Origin: Fusibacter paucivorans
GTDB taxonomy: Bacteria > Bacillota > Clostridia > Peptostreptococcales > Acidaminobacteraceae
NCBI RefSeq assembly: GCF_018390735.1
Contig: NZ_JAHBCL010000015.1
Span: 47,684 to 111,683 of the forward strand
DNA length: 64,000 nucleotides
Direction: 5' to 3'
Position numbers and translations under genes: made by a program. Shown piece after piece: positions 18,267 through 26,033 of the stretch. Every line of letters begins with the position of its first letter. Positions within the stretch are counted from its first letter, which is position 1. The notes beneath the pieces are model-generated. The model had not been told where the DNA came from. It ran no database searches and saw nothing but the letters and a program-made list of their open reading frames with translations.

Positions 18267-19280
18267 TCATGCTTCAGCCATGTCAATGACAACTTTTATT
18301 GCTTGATCTCGCCTATTGGCCATTTGAATTGCTTCATTAATAGCTGTGAGTGGATAATGGTGTGTAATTATTTCAGACATATAAGTGCGCTTGGATGCAA
18401 GGTTATCAATGACTTCTACAATATCCTCATGATCATACCCACAAGATCCTTGAATGATCACCTCCGAACTCATAAGACGTCCCATTGGTACGGGAATCGG
18501 CTCTGTTGTAACGCCGACAATGGAAAGTTTTGATTTCGGTTTTAAAAACTTCATGAAGTCTTCAACAATATTAGACGCGCCTGCACAGTCAATGACAATA
18601 TCGACATCAACCGCCGGATAACCAATGCGATGTTTGGTGACACCAAATTTTTCTTTTACAAAGTCAACCAGATCCACTTCGTTAATATTGCAAACAATGC
18701 CGCCAATTTTTTCAATCAGCGCCCGCTTATGATTATTGCGGACGATGACAATCGGCACAATTCCCTGAGCACATATGCCGCTGAGGCAGCTAATGCCTAT
18801 GGTGCCGGCGCCATAGATAATGACATGATCTCCCGGCTTTGCACCAGGCACATTTTTGCCGTGCGTTCCCACTGCAAAAGGCTCAATGAGTGCAGCTTCA
18901 TCGTAACTCACCTGATCTGGCAACGCATATAAATTCACATTAAGCTTTGCGTTTGGTACACGAACATATTCTGAGAATCCACCTAGATTATTGGATTGTC
19001 CGGGCTTTGTTGATGTAATCGGTTGGATCCAGACGCGCATTCCAATTTTGAAGCCGCTTGTATTTTCACCGATTTCCGTGATATAACCTGCGGTTTCATG
19101 TCCAAATTGATCCCCTTTAAATGTACCCGAGAACATACTGCCCTTAAAATAGCCATTGACATCGGAACCACAGATTCCAGTTCTAATCGTTTTTACAATC
19201 ACGTCATCGGGACCGCAAACAGGTTTGTCAATCTCTTCAATGGTTACGCGCCCCATCTCTTGATATATTGCCGCTTTCAT
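18267..19280 (-). CDS. Zinc-type medium-chain dehydrogenase (MDR), paralog 2
   Basis: About 337 residues. Catalytic zinc ligands are present in GICGSD (about 36-41), FGHE (about 62-65) and LIEPF. The nucleotide fold begins IIYGAGTIGISCL, and the following strand ends in VRNN rather than an acidic residue, so cofactor preference may differ from paralog 1. The structural-zinc cysteines are replaced by IQPITSTKPGQSN, as in paralog 1. I chose the ATG at 19280, preceded by GGGGG 8 nt upstream, over the upstream in-frame ATG. It is followed by the terminator at 18230 and lies 170 bp downstream of the VOC gene on the same strand. Likely a second oxidation or reduction step of the same catabolic route; substrate unknown. 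Confidence 0.83.
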   Translation of the reverse strand: MKAAIYQEMGRVTIEEIDKPVCGPDDVIVKTIRTGICGSDVNGYFKGSMFSGTFKGDQFGHETAGYITEIGENTSGFKIGMRVWIQPITSTKPGQSNNLGGFSEYVRVPNAKLNVNLYALPDQVSYDEAALIEPFAVGTHGKNVPGAKPGDHVIIYGAGTIGISCLSGICAQGIVPIVIVRNNHKRALIEKIGGIVCNINEVDLVDFVKEKFGVTKHRIGYPAVDVDIVIDCAGASNIVEDFMKFLKPKSKLSIVGVTTEPIPVPMGRLMSSEVIIQGSCGYDHEDIVEVIDNLASKRTYMSEIITHHYPLTAINEAIQMANRRDQAIKVVIDMAEA

Positions 19281-19370
19281 TGCTTCAACCCCCAAACTCA
19301 TTTTAAATACGCATCATGACAGCATGCAGCATTTTTCTTTTTGACTGCCAATGTCATTAAAGATAATAGA

Positions 19371-19413
19371 AGCCAGCGACAATTGCATTTTAAACGATGC
19401 AAGATTGCTGGCT
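19371..19413 (-). terminator. Hairpin between the VOC gene and MDR dehydrogenase 2
   Basis: On the minus strand AGCCAGC pairs with GCTGGCT and an inner TTGCAT pairs with ATGCAA. The following sequence is only moderately U-rich (UCUAUUAUCUUU), so it may be a weak terminator or an mRNA-stabilising stem between the two genes. Confidence 0.45.
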
Positions 19414-19452
19414 ATCTCTTCGAAAAATTGCTGCCCTTACCTAATGCCTTGC

Positions 19453-19950
19453 CTACATTTTGTTCATGTATTCATAACTGTGTGAATGCACTTCAAAAAT
19501 ATTGCCGAATGGATCTTTTCCATAGACCGTTACAATGGTATTTTCATCATTGATTTTTCGTCGGCTGTAAGCACAGTATTCTTCGCCGCCGTTTTCCTTT
19601 AGTACAGTCATAAATTCATCAACATCAGGCACAGTGACTGAGAAATGGAAAAGGCCATGTTTTTTGAATTCAAATTCATCTTCAGGATCATATCCACCTT
19701 CAAATTCCAATAGTTCAACACCGACGCCATTGCTTCCGACCATGTGTGCAATACGGAATCCCGTCCATTCATGGCCTTCGTGAGCATAGAGTGTATCGCA
19801 ATATTGGCTGGATGGGCCGCCATCTCTCTTAATTGGAAATGGACCTGCAATATGATACCATCCAAATACTTCTTTGTAAAAATCGATCGCCTTGTCAATG
19901 TCGCCAACAGATAATCCAATGTGATTCATCGCTGCAATAGGTTTTGCCAT
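19453..19950 (-). CDS. Glyoxalase / VOC-fold metal-dependent protein
   Basis: 165 residues with two beta-alpha-beta-beta-beta modules. All four usual metal positions are filled: His10 (MNHIGLSV), Glu79 (GVELLEF), His102 (LFHFSV) and Glu153 (NIFEVHS). It could therefore be a lyase, isomerase, epimerase or dioxygenase; no motif fixes which. The intact ligand set argues against a metal-free resistance protein. AAGGAG lies upstream of the ATG. It is divergent from the PanB-like gene across 288 bp and upstream of MDR dehydrogenase 2 on the same strand, so it probably processes an intermediate (for example an epimerisation or isomerisation) in the same pathway. Confidence 0.75.
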   Translation of the reverse strand: MAKPIAAMNHIGLSVGDIDKAIDFYKEVFGWYHIAGPFPIKRDGGPSSQYCDTLYAHEGHEWTGFRIAHMVGSNGVGVELLEFEGGYDPEDEFEFKKHGLFHFSVTVPDVDEFMTVLKENGGEEYCAYSRRKINDENTIVTVYGKDPFGNIFEVHSHSYEYMNKM

Positions 19951-20238
19951 AATCGTTTTCTCCTTTCAGATAAGAAGTGAATTTTTAATACTTTACAACA
20001 TATTCAAATACGTTCATTTAAATTATATCTTCCCCTAAGTACGAAAATATATACATAAACTTGCGTATTCTTGACCGCCATAACAGCCATAGAAATACTC
20101 AAATTTACGAATTTAAATCGGGTTTTTTCGTTGTTATACTAAAAACGTCATCAGATACATTGTTCTCAAACGAAGGCTTTATTGCTGATCATTAGGCAAA
20201 ATTTAAGCGTATAGTTAAAAACGAAGGGAGATTTGGTT
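19951..20238. promoter_or_regulatory. Divergent control region between the VOC and PanB-like genes
   Basis: AT-rich 288 bp. On the + strand TGTTATACT at 20132-20140 looks like an extended -10 element, about 100 bp before the PanB-like gene; TTTAAA at 20112 is a poor -35. On the minus strand TATAAT (20027-20022) is a possible -10 for the VOC gene. No clear palindrome for a LuxR-type regulator was found. Confidence 0.35.
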
Positions 20239-21111
20239 ATGGCAACTGGCAAAGGAACTAATATTGAAATGGTACCAATTTCGATGCAAAGACAGACGAT
20301 TTGGCATCTGCAAAAAATGAAAGATGAAGGCAAAAAAATATCAATGGTCGGAACCGCTTATATGGATCCAATCTTTACAATGCTCTGTGAAAAAGCAGGC
20401 GTCAATCTAGTTCGCTATACTGCACCCGGTGAAACCAGCCAACATCGTGCAGACAATATCGCTTGGTGGACACGTGCAATCCGTAAAATGGCACCAAATA
20501 TTTGTTTAAATGCCGTCATGCAAACACAGCAATACGGCGATAAATATACTGCTGTCAAAGAAGCATCTACCCTTATGGCTGACGGTGCTGACTCAGTACT
20601 CCCAATGGGCGTTACAAACGAGGTCCTAAAAGCTATGTCAGACAACAATATTCCTGTCTTTGGTCACGTCGGCTGCCTTTCTGGATGGCAAACAGGTCGT
20701 TTCGGCGGCTACAGACGCGTCGGTAAAACGGCTGAAGATGCAATGAACGTCTTCCGTCAAGCATATGAATATCAAGAAAACGGCATGGTTGGAATGACGA
20801 TTGAAATGGCACCAAGAGAATTAACCGATATGGTCGCTAAAAAACTCAGAATACCTGTCATCGAAGTTGCAGCAGGTGGCGTTGCCGACGGCTCTGAACT
20901 CGTCATTTTTGACTTGCTCGGATTCTTGCCGCCAGAATCACTTGCAAAGCATTCAAAAGCTTACGCTTCTTTCCTTGGAGAATCCATTAAAGCCTTTACA
21001 ACTTTTGATACAGAAGTTAAAAATGAAGTTTATCCTGCTCAGGAACATGGCTGGAGCATGAATGAAGCAGAACTTGATAAATTCATGAACCTCGTCGAAC
21101 AAAAATACTAG
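20239..21111 (+). CDS. PanB-like protein (ketopantoate hydroxymethyltransferase superfamily) lacking canonical metal ligands
   Basis: About 290 residues that align over their length with PanB: KISMVGTAY near residue 33, FGHVG (about 141-145), GRFGGYRRVGKT (153-164), TIEMAPREL (187-195), IPVIEVAAGG and a C-terminal EVYPAQEHGW. PanB transfers a hydroxymethyl group from 5,10-methylene-THF to 3-methyl-2-oxobutanoate. Key PanB residues are altered. The VGDS segment holding the first Mg ligand (Asp45 in E. coli) reads V-R-Y-T (58-61). The second ligand (Asp84) aligns with Val93. Lys112 and Glu114 align with Leu121 and Met123. The later catalytic Glu181 is kept as Glu189. A standard PanB reaction is therefore doubtful. 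The ATG at 20239 has AAGGGAG 8 nt upstream; no panC or panD is nearby. The neighbourhood points to catabolism. Confidence 0.7.
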   Translation: MATGKGTNIEMVPISMQRQTIWHLQKMKDEGKKISMVGTAYMDPIFTMLCEKAGVNLVRYTAPGETSQHRADNIAWWTRAIRKMAPNICLNAVMQTQQYGDKYTAVKEASTLMADGADSVLPMGVTNEVLKAMSDNNIPVFGHVGCLSGWQTGRFGGYRRVGKTAEDAMNVFRQAYEYQENGMVGMTIEMAPRELTDMVAKKLRIPVIEVAAGGVADGSELVIFDLLGFLPPESLAKHSKAYASFLGESIKAFTTFDTEVKNEVYPAQEHGWSMNEAELDKFMNLVEQKY

Positions 21112-21161
21112 TCAACAACTGCTGAAAATGTATACCACAGGCATTTTTAGCATCATTTTAA

Positions 21162-21193
21162 AAGTATGGCGCATTCGGTGGTGCGCCGTACTT
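21162..21193 (+). terminator. Hairpin terminator of the PanB-like gene
   Basis: AAGTATGGCGCA and TGCGCCGTACTT form a stem with one mismatch, followed by ATTTTC. It lies 50 bp after the stop codon. Confidence 0.65.
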
Positions 21194-21340
21194 ATTTTCA
21201 ACTAAAAACGTGATCCTACCACCGCTATGAAAAACGTTTTTTAGTCGTAAGCGGTTTGAAAAGCGGTTTTTGACATCTGTCAAAAATACTACCTCCCGCG
21301 GACAAACCCGATCTCACGATTTGACTTGCTTGTTATCAGT

Positions 21341-21381
21341 AAAAAATAGGAGAAAGACGATAACGCTGTCTCCTATTTTTT
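21341..21381. terminator. Strong bidirectional terminator-like hairpin
   Basis: AAAAAATAGGAGA and TCTCCTATTTTTT form a 13-bp perfect stem with a 15-nt loop; the + strand then continues CGTTTTTTTT. It insulates the PanB-like gene from the second cyclo-ligase gene. Confidence 0.75.
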
Positions 21382-21476
21382 CGTTTTTTTTAACACATCT
21401 TTTCAAATGATCAAAAATGACATGCTCTGTCCTCAGCTGCTGATATCATCACTGTATTAACCGAACGGAGACTTTT

Positions 21477-22052
21477 ATGGATAAAAAGCAATTGCGACAG
21501 CAAATGATAAAAAAGCGAAATACACTTGATGCCAATACCCTGAGCACATATAGTCTCAGCATTGCACAGCACCTATCCAATTTGGTCTTTTTCAACACGG
21601 CACGCGCTGTTGCCGGATTTGTAGATTTTCGAAACGAAGTGCAGATGGAACCGATATTGCAGCATCTGTTGAATAAGTCAACGCCATTAATGCTTCCGAG
21701 AATAAGCGACGATGGGACGCAAATGCACTTTTATCAGGTTGATTCATTGGCACATCTAGTCAAGAGCCGTTTAGGCATTATGGAACCAGATCCTCAAAAA
21801 TGCGTCTTGGGGGATCTCAGCCAGCTCACCTTGGTACTCACTCCAGGTGTCGCTTTTACGCGCGATGGTTATCGCCTTGGCTATGGCGGCGGCTATTACG
21901 ATCGCTTTTTCCAATCACTTGGCGAAGACGTTCTACGCATCGGGCTCGCTTTTGACCTCCAAATCGTTCAATCTATCCCGGTTGAGCCTCATGACATACG
22001 TCTCCACGGGTATGTAACAGAAAACGGCTTTAATCCAGTCATCACCATATAG
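21477..22052 (+). CDS. 5-formyltetrahydrofolate cyclo-ligase, copy 2 (MTHFS/YgfA family)
   Basis: 191 residues, same length as copy 1 at 2863 and about 60 percent identical by eye. Shared blocks include GFVDFRNEV, PLMLPRISDDG, TPGVAFTRDGYRLGYGGG and YYDRFFQ. The first 20 nt of both coding regions are identical, as is the CGAACGGAG leader. It should carry out the same ATP-dependent conversion of 5-formyl-THF to methenyl-THF. The two copies differ most in residues 10-45 and at the C-terminus, so they are not a very recent duplication. Having one at each end of the C1/catabolic region suggests a high demand for recycling 5-formyl-THF, or a segmental rearrangement. Confidence 0.92.
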   Translation: MDKKQLRQQMIKKRNTLDANTLSTYSLSIAQHLSNLVFFNTARAVAGFVDFRNEVQMEPILQHLLNKSTPLMLPRISDDGTQMHFYQVDSLAHLVKSRLGIMEPDPQKCVLGDLSQLTLVLTPGVAFTRDGYRLGYGGGYYDRFFQSLGEDVLRIGLAFDLQIVQSIPVEPHDIRLHGYVTENGFNPVITI

Positions 22053-22062
22053 ACCATAGCAC

Positions 22063-22126
22063 AAAGCGCGCTTCCCAATCGTATTGACTTGGTGCACATA
22101 CCAAGCCAAATGGGGAAACGCGCTTT
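22063..22126. terminator. Two-tier inverted repeat between convergent genes
   Basis: AAAGCGCG pairs with CGCGCTTT, then TTCCC with GGGAA and an inner CTTGGT with ACCAAG. It lies 10 bp after the second cyclo-ligase stop and 110 bp from the 3' end of the convergent chemoreceptor-like gene. Probably a bidirectional transcription stop, although the U-tracts are short. Confidence 0.55.
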
Positions 22127-22236
22127 ATGATAAGCAGTATCAAAAAACATTATGATGCTATTCAATTGTTCTCAATGAGATGGCACTCACCTTTCTTGTT
22201 CTCAACCCTTGCCGATTCTTCGATACCGTTTGTAAA

Positions 22237-23076
22237 TTACATAAAGTTAGCAATACGTTCAACTTCATAAGCTGTGTGTATAAGCGCCTCCATGTCTTCG
22301 GCAACTTCTTCCGAAGCTTTTTGCTGCTGTTCGCCCAGTGAATAAGCCTGTTCAATATCCTTGATAATACCGTCTGTTTCACTGCGAATTGTTCGCAATG
22401 TATTTTTAATATCATCGACAGCCAAAGCGCTGTCATCTGCCATTTTACGAATTTCCTGTGCAACGACGGCAAAACCTCTTCCCTGTTCACCTGCACGCGC
22501 TGCTTCGATTGCAGCATTAAGCCCTAATAAGTTCGAATTACTTGCCACTGCACTGACAAATTTTAAAATTTCATCTGTTTTATTAATGGCATCAATAACG
22601 CGATTACCCTTATCACTGAGCATGCCGATATTGCCTGAAAGTATTTTAGCCGAAGCCGATAGTTCCTGCATCATCGCCGTCGTTCGTTCTGTTCCCTGTG
22701 TAATCGCCTGTGCGGATGTATTCAGTGTTTTTTGTACTTCTTGAGTCATTACAAGCACAATGGCACCCGTCAGCACGCCATCTTCAATAATCGGCTGTCC
22801 GATAGACTTAACCGGTATGCCAAATCGTTCCGGCGGTACAAGATGCATCAGCGATTTTTTTGTCGTGATAATCTTATCGACAGCACTGTTTGGCGTCGCG
22901 CGATTCCCCTCTTTCAAACCGATGTCAAATGTATTGCCCGGTATGTATTTTCGAATAATGCCCTCGCTGTCACCAATGACAACACAGCAGTCCAGTGGAA
23001 ACAGATCTAAAAACATTTCAGCTGCTTCCATGAGTGATGTTAGCCGTCCACTCTTTGATTCAATCGCTTGATTCAC
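22237..23076 (-). CDS. Soluble methyl-accepting chemotaxis-like protein
   Basis: 279 residues without a membrane segment. Residues 1-120 form a small sensory domain ([22 protein letters not shown]). Residues 130-279 are a short MCP signalling domain with the hairpin-tip core [20 protein letters not shown] and [13 protein letters not shown], preceded and followed by heptad-rich helices. A GTG start at 23076 with GGGGGA 8 nt upstream is used. It presumably signals to CheA/CheW from the cytoplasm, sensing an internal redox or metabolic cue. The cysteine pair at about residues 29-30 could be relevant but is unproven. The MCP domain is truncated compared with transmembrane receptors. It stands alone on the minus strand. 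Confidence 0.85.
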   Translation of the reverse strand: MNQAIESKSGRLTSLMEAAEMFLDLFPLDCCVVIGDSEGIIRKYIPGNTFDIGLKEGNRATPNSAVDKIITTKKSLMHLVPPERFGIPVKSIGQPIIEDGVLTGAIVLVMTQEVQKTLNTSAQAITQGTERTTAMMQELSASAKILSGNIGMLSDKGNRVIDAINKTDEILKFVSAVASNSNLLGLNAAIEAARAGEQGRGFAVVAQEIRKMADDSALAVDDIKNTLRTIRSETDGIIKDIEQAYSLGEQQQKASEEVAEDMEALIHTAYEVERIANFM

Positions 23077-23233
23077 GGTATGTTCCCCCTCAGCCTCAAT
23101 TAATAGCCATACAGCGCAAAAAATCAGTACGCTTTTTAATACTTCATGCTATGTTTTAACATTAGCACATTGACGCTGTCCGAAAAAGTGCGGTTACTCG
23201 GCGATAATTCTCTAATTGAAACAAATATAAGAC

Positions 23234-23266
23234 GCCCCCTCAAGATTTTATAAAACTTGAGGGGGC
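23234..23266. terminator. Hairpin between the LonB-like gene and the chemoreceptor gene
   Basis: GCCCCCTCAAG and CTTGAGGGGGC make an 11-bp perfect stem with an AT-rich 11-nt loop, about 90 bp downstream of the convergent-side 3' end of the LonB-like gene. Likely a terminator for that gene; the flanking U-tract is weak. Confidence 0.6.
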
Positions 23267-23355
23267 ATTTAAAATACCAGTATTTGAAATCACTGTTTTT
23301 ACTGATCAAAGCAGTCATTTTATCTCTGCATTTGATACGCGATCGTCCCTATTCA

Positions 23356-25887
23356 TTATTCATCAAAGTCGCCATCACTCTCATCTGTATCAGGTGTTTC
23401 ATCAGGTTCCGGTTCTTTTACCGGCGTCTTTTTAGGCGGTTTAGGCGCATCGAGTTCATCAACTTTCAGTTTTTTAGGTTTTGCTTTTGCCGCTTTTTCT
23501 TCGGGTGTCATCGCCAGTGTTTTTAAGCGCTTATCAACATAGGCATAAATACTGCCGCGTTCGAATCCACCTGATTTCGTGCGTTTCCCCGCCTTTTTGC
23601 CCGTGAGTATTTCAATCCCCTCATCGACATGACTAATTGCCCAAATATGGAATTGCCCTTGACTGACCGCTTCGACAATCTCTTGGTCGAGCATGAGGTT
23701 TTTAACGTTCTGATGCGGCATAATGATCCCTTGCTCACCATTGAATCCCTTCATCTTACATACTTTAAAATACCCCTCAATCTTTTCGTTAATACCGCCA
23801 ATTGGCTGTATATAGCCGCGTTGATTGACAGAACCCGTCACCGCAATGGCTTGATTAATCGGTACACCTGACAGATCTGACAAGAGTGCATAGAGCTCAG
23901 TACTGGAGGCACTATCACCGTCCACACCAGAGTAAAGCTGTTCAAAGACGATGCTCGCCGTGAGTGCAAGCGGTTTATCCTGTGCAAACATTTTACCGAG
24001 ATACCCCGTTAAAATCATAACCCCTTTGTCATGGATTTTACCGCTAGTGCGCGCTTCACGTTCAATATTAATAATGCCTTGCCGTCCCTGATAAGTTGAG
24101 ACCGTAATCTTCGAAGGTTTTCCAAAACTGTACTGCCCGGCGCCAACAACTGCCAGCCCGTTGATTTCACCAACTTTATAACCTTCTACATCCAACAGAT
24201 AGGTGCCTTCTTCAAAAAACGACATGGTATTTTCTTCAAATTTGTCAGCTCGGTGTTTGCGCTCCGCAAGCGCTTTTTTAACGTGCTCAACGCCAACCGT
24301 ATCGTGTTTATAATACTTTGCCCATGCATCTGACTCAATGATAATATCGCCGAGCGTCTTTAAATGCGCCGTGAGTTTCGATTGATCATCCGCCAGTCTT
24401 GTGGCATGCTCTACAAGTAATGCCACGGCATCCGATGTAAAATGCCCCAAGTTCTCCATTTGACATTTGGTTGATATAAATCGTGTAAACTTTTCAATAT
24501 TTTCATTGTTTCGCGACATGTCTTCATCAAAATCTGCCATGACTTTAAAAAGTTTCTGGAATTCTTCATCATAGGCTGACAGGACAGAATACGTATAATA
24601 ATCACCAATGACGATGACCTTGACGTCAATCGGTATCGGCTGTGGCCTAATCGTTTGAGAAATCAGCGCACCTGAAAAAGAAATGCGGCTGTCTATGGCT
24701 ACTGCTTCATCCAGCAGTGAGCGTTTTAAACTCTTCCATGCATATGGATTGCTCAAAATATCCTTTGCCAGCAAAATCAAATAACCGCCATTTGCCTTGT
24801 GCAGTGCGCCGGGGCGAATCATGGTAAAGTCCGTTTTCATAACACCCATTTCATTCTGGTATTCAATACTGCCTGCTAAATTAAAATACGTCGGATTCGA
24901 TTCAAACACCACAGGTGCCGACTTGAGTTCAGCATTGTCCACGAAGAGATTAATACGGTAACGTTCAAAAAAAGCTTCCGGATTATGCGACCCCACTGCC
25001 AGCATCGCCAATGGATTCTGTTCGTCTGTCTCCGGTTCTTCCTGTTTAAAATTATCCAGATTCTCGACAATATCTTCTTCAAGCAATTGCAAATACTGTT
25101 TAACATCCTCATTTTCTTTGTATTTGTCACGAATGGCATCAAGATGAAAACGAACGAGATGGCGCACCATCTGTTCATCCAAGCTTTTCATTTTAATGCG
25201 CAGGTTATCTTCTTCAATACGCAGTTTATTAAAATAGTCAATGGTTTCAAGATTCAATCGCTGTGAATTGGCAACGATCCCTTCATAAGCTTCCTTTGAT
25301 AATGACTTATATTGTTCTTCATTAAGCGGTTGACCATCCTGGAGGGGAATGCTCATAATTCCCTTTTCCGTCATGGTAAACATGAAGTTATAATTCTGCG
25401 CCACATCATTGAGACTAGCAATGATTTCATTCGTGCTGACATTGTAGTCTTCAATGAGTTTTTGTCTTGCATTCTCATAATCCCGACTCGAAAATACCTC
25501 GAGAATGCCCTTGCGGAGGAAGCGAATAGCCCGATCGACATATTTGATAAATACCTTGCCTTGTCCGTGCGCAATCTTGATCGCCAGCGGATGATAAGTG
25601 TCCTTAAAATTATTGACATACAGCCAGTCAGAAGGTGCCGGCATCTTAATCGCCTGCTCTTCGGCGAGCATGTTGACAAAACTGTTGCGACCGGTACCCC
25701 ATTGTCCTGATACATAAATGTTATAGCCCTTTTGCGTGACATTCAATCCAAAACGGAGTGCCTGCTTAGCGCGCTCCTGCCCGATGATTCCGCGCATAGG
25801 GGGCAATTCTTCAGTAGTTACAAAAGTGAATTGATTTGGATCACAGCGATTGCTGAGTTGTTCTGGTTTTAGTTTTAGATGATTCAT
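23356..25887 (-). CDS. LonB-like ATP-dependent protease (AAA_32/YcbZ type)
   Basis: About 843 residues. The N-terminal AAA region has the family-typical P-loop variant SGQWGTGRNSF (about 66-76), where the Walker lysine is an arginine. The C-terminal Lon protease domain carries the catalytic serine in GVDGDSASSTELYALLS and the catalytic lysine in GGINEKIEGYFKVC. LNVTQKGYNIYVSG and the long helical insert are as in the family. It is probably a soluble serine protease for damaged or specific proteins. I chose the ATG at 25887 with GGAGG 5 nt upstream. The last 45 residues are a Lys/Pro/Glu/Asp-rich low-complexity tail (KAKPKKLKVDEL to the end) beyond the protease domain. Confidence 0.9.
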   Translation of the reverse strand: MNHLKLKPEQLSNRCDPNQFTFVTTEELPPMRGIIGQERAKQALRFGLNVTQKGYNIYVSGQWGTGRNSFVNMLAEEQAIKMPAPSDWLYVNNFKDTYHPLAIKIAHGQGKVFIKYVDRAIRFLRKGILEVFSSRDYENARQKLIEDYNVSTNEIIASLNDVAQNYNFMFTMTEKGIMSIPLQDGQPLNEEQYKSLSKEAYEGIVANSQRLNLETIDYFNKLRIEEDNLRIKMKSLDEQMVRHLVRFHLDAIRDKYKENEDVKQYLQLLEEDIVENLDNFKQEEPETDEQNPLAMLAVGSHNPEAFFERYRINLFVDNAELKSAPVVFESNPTYFNLAGSIEYQNEMGVMKTDFTMIRPGALHKANGGYLILLAKDILSNPYAWKSLKRSLLDEAVAIDSRISFSGALISQTIRPQPIPIDVKVIVIGDYYTYSVLSAYDEEFQKLFKVMADFDEDMSRNNENIEKFTRFISTKCQMENLGHFTSDAVALLVEHATRLADDQSKLTAHLKTLGDIIIESDAWAKYYKHDTVGVEHVKKALAERKHRADKFEENTMSFFEEGTYLLDVEGYKVGEINGLAVVGAGQYSFGKPSKITVSTYQGRQGIINIEREARTSGKIHDKGVMILTGYLGKMFAQDKPLALTASIVFEQLYSGVDGDSASSTELYALLSDLSGVPINQAIAVTGSVNQRGYIQPIGGINEKIEGYFKVCKMKGFNGEQGIIMPHQNVKNLMLDQEIVEAVSQGQFHIWAISHVDEGIEILTGKKAGKRTKSGGFERGSIYAYVDKRLKTLAMTPEEKAAKAKPKKLKVDELDAPKPPKKTPVKEPEPDETPDTDESDGDFDE

Positions 25888-25991
25888 CTTTGCCTCCTTA
25901 ATGCCTGCTATACCATGCGTGTTCTTATTCATTTTGATCATTGCTATTCTACACTTATATTCTACACAAATCGTTCATACCCTTTTTTTTC

Positions 25992-26025
25992 AAAAAAAAA
26001 GCGCACATTCAAAAAGAACATGCGC
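25992..26025 (-). terminator. Rho-independent terminator of the S1-domain protein gene
   Basis: On the minus strand GCGCATGTTC pairs with GAATGTGCGC, with G-U or mismatched positions in the middle, around TTTTT, followed by nine T residues. It lies directly after the S1-domain gene. Confidence 0.85.
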
Positions 26026-26033
26026 AGCTTTCA

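Larger units (their letters stand above)
21112..21476. other. Intergenic region with stacked hairpins before the second cyclo-ligase gene
   Basis: 365 bp with no supported gene. It holds two terminator-like hairpins (listed separately), an inverted repeat CTAAAAACG...CGTTTTTTAG (about 21203-21246) and a short tandem-like AGCGGTTT repeat near 21250-21272. The promoter of the second cyclo-ligase gene must lie between 21382 and 21465, but no clear -35/-10 pair stands out. Confidence 0.4.

Noticed and set aside
9374..21111. A defined pantoate or ketopantoate degradation pathway running PanB in reverse
   Set aside because: Attractive because PanB uses methylene-THF, but the PanB-like protein lacks both canonical metal ligands and no pantoate-specific gene is present. 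Kept only as part of a general hypothesis.
23356..25887. An inactivated ATPase in the LonB-like protein because the Walker A lysine is arginine
   Set aside because: The GTGR form of the P-loop is usual in this Lon subfamily, so it is not a defect.
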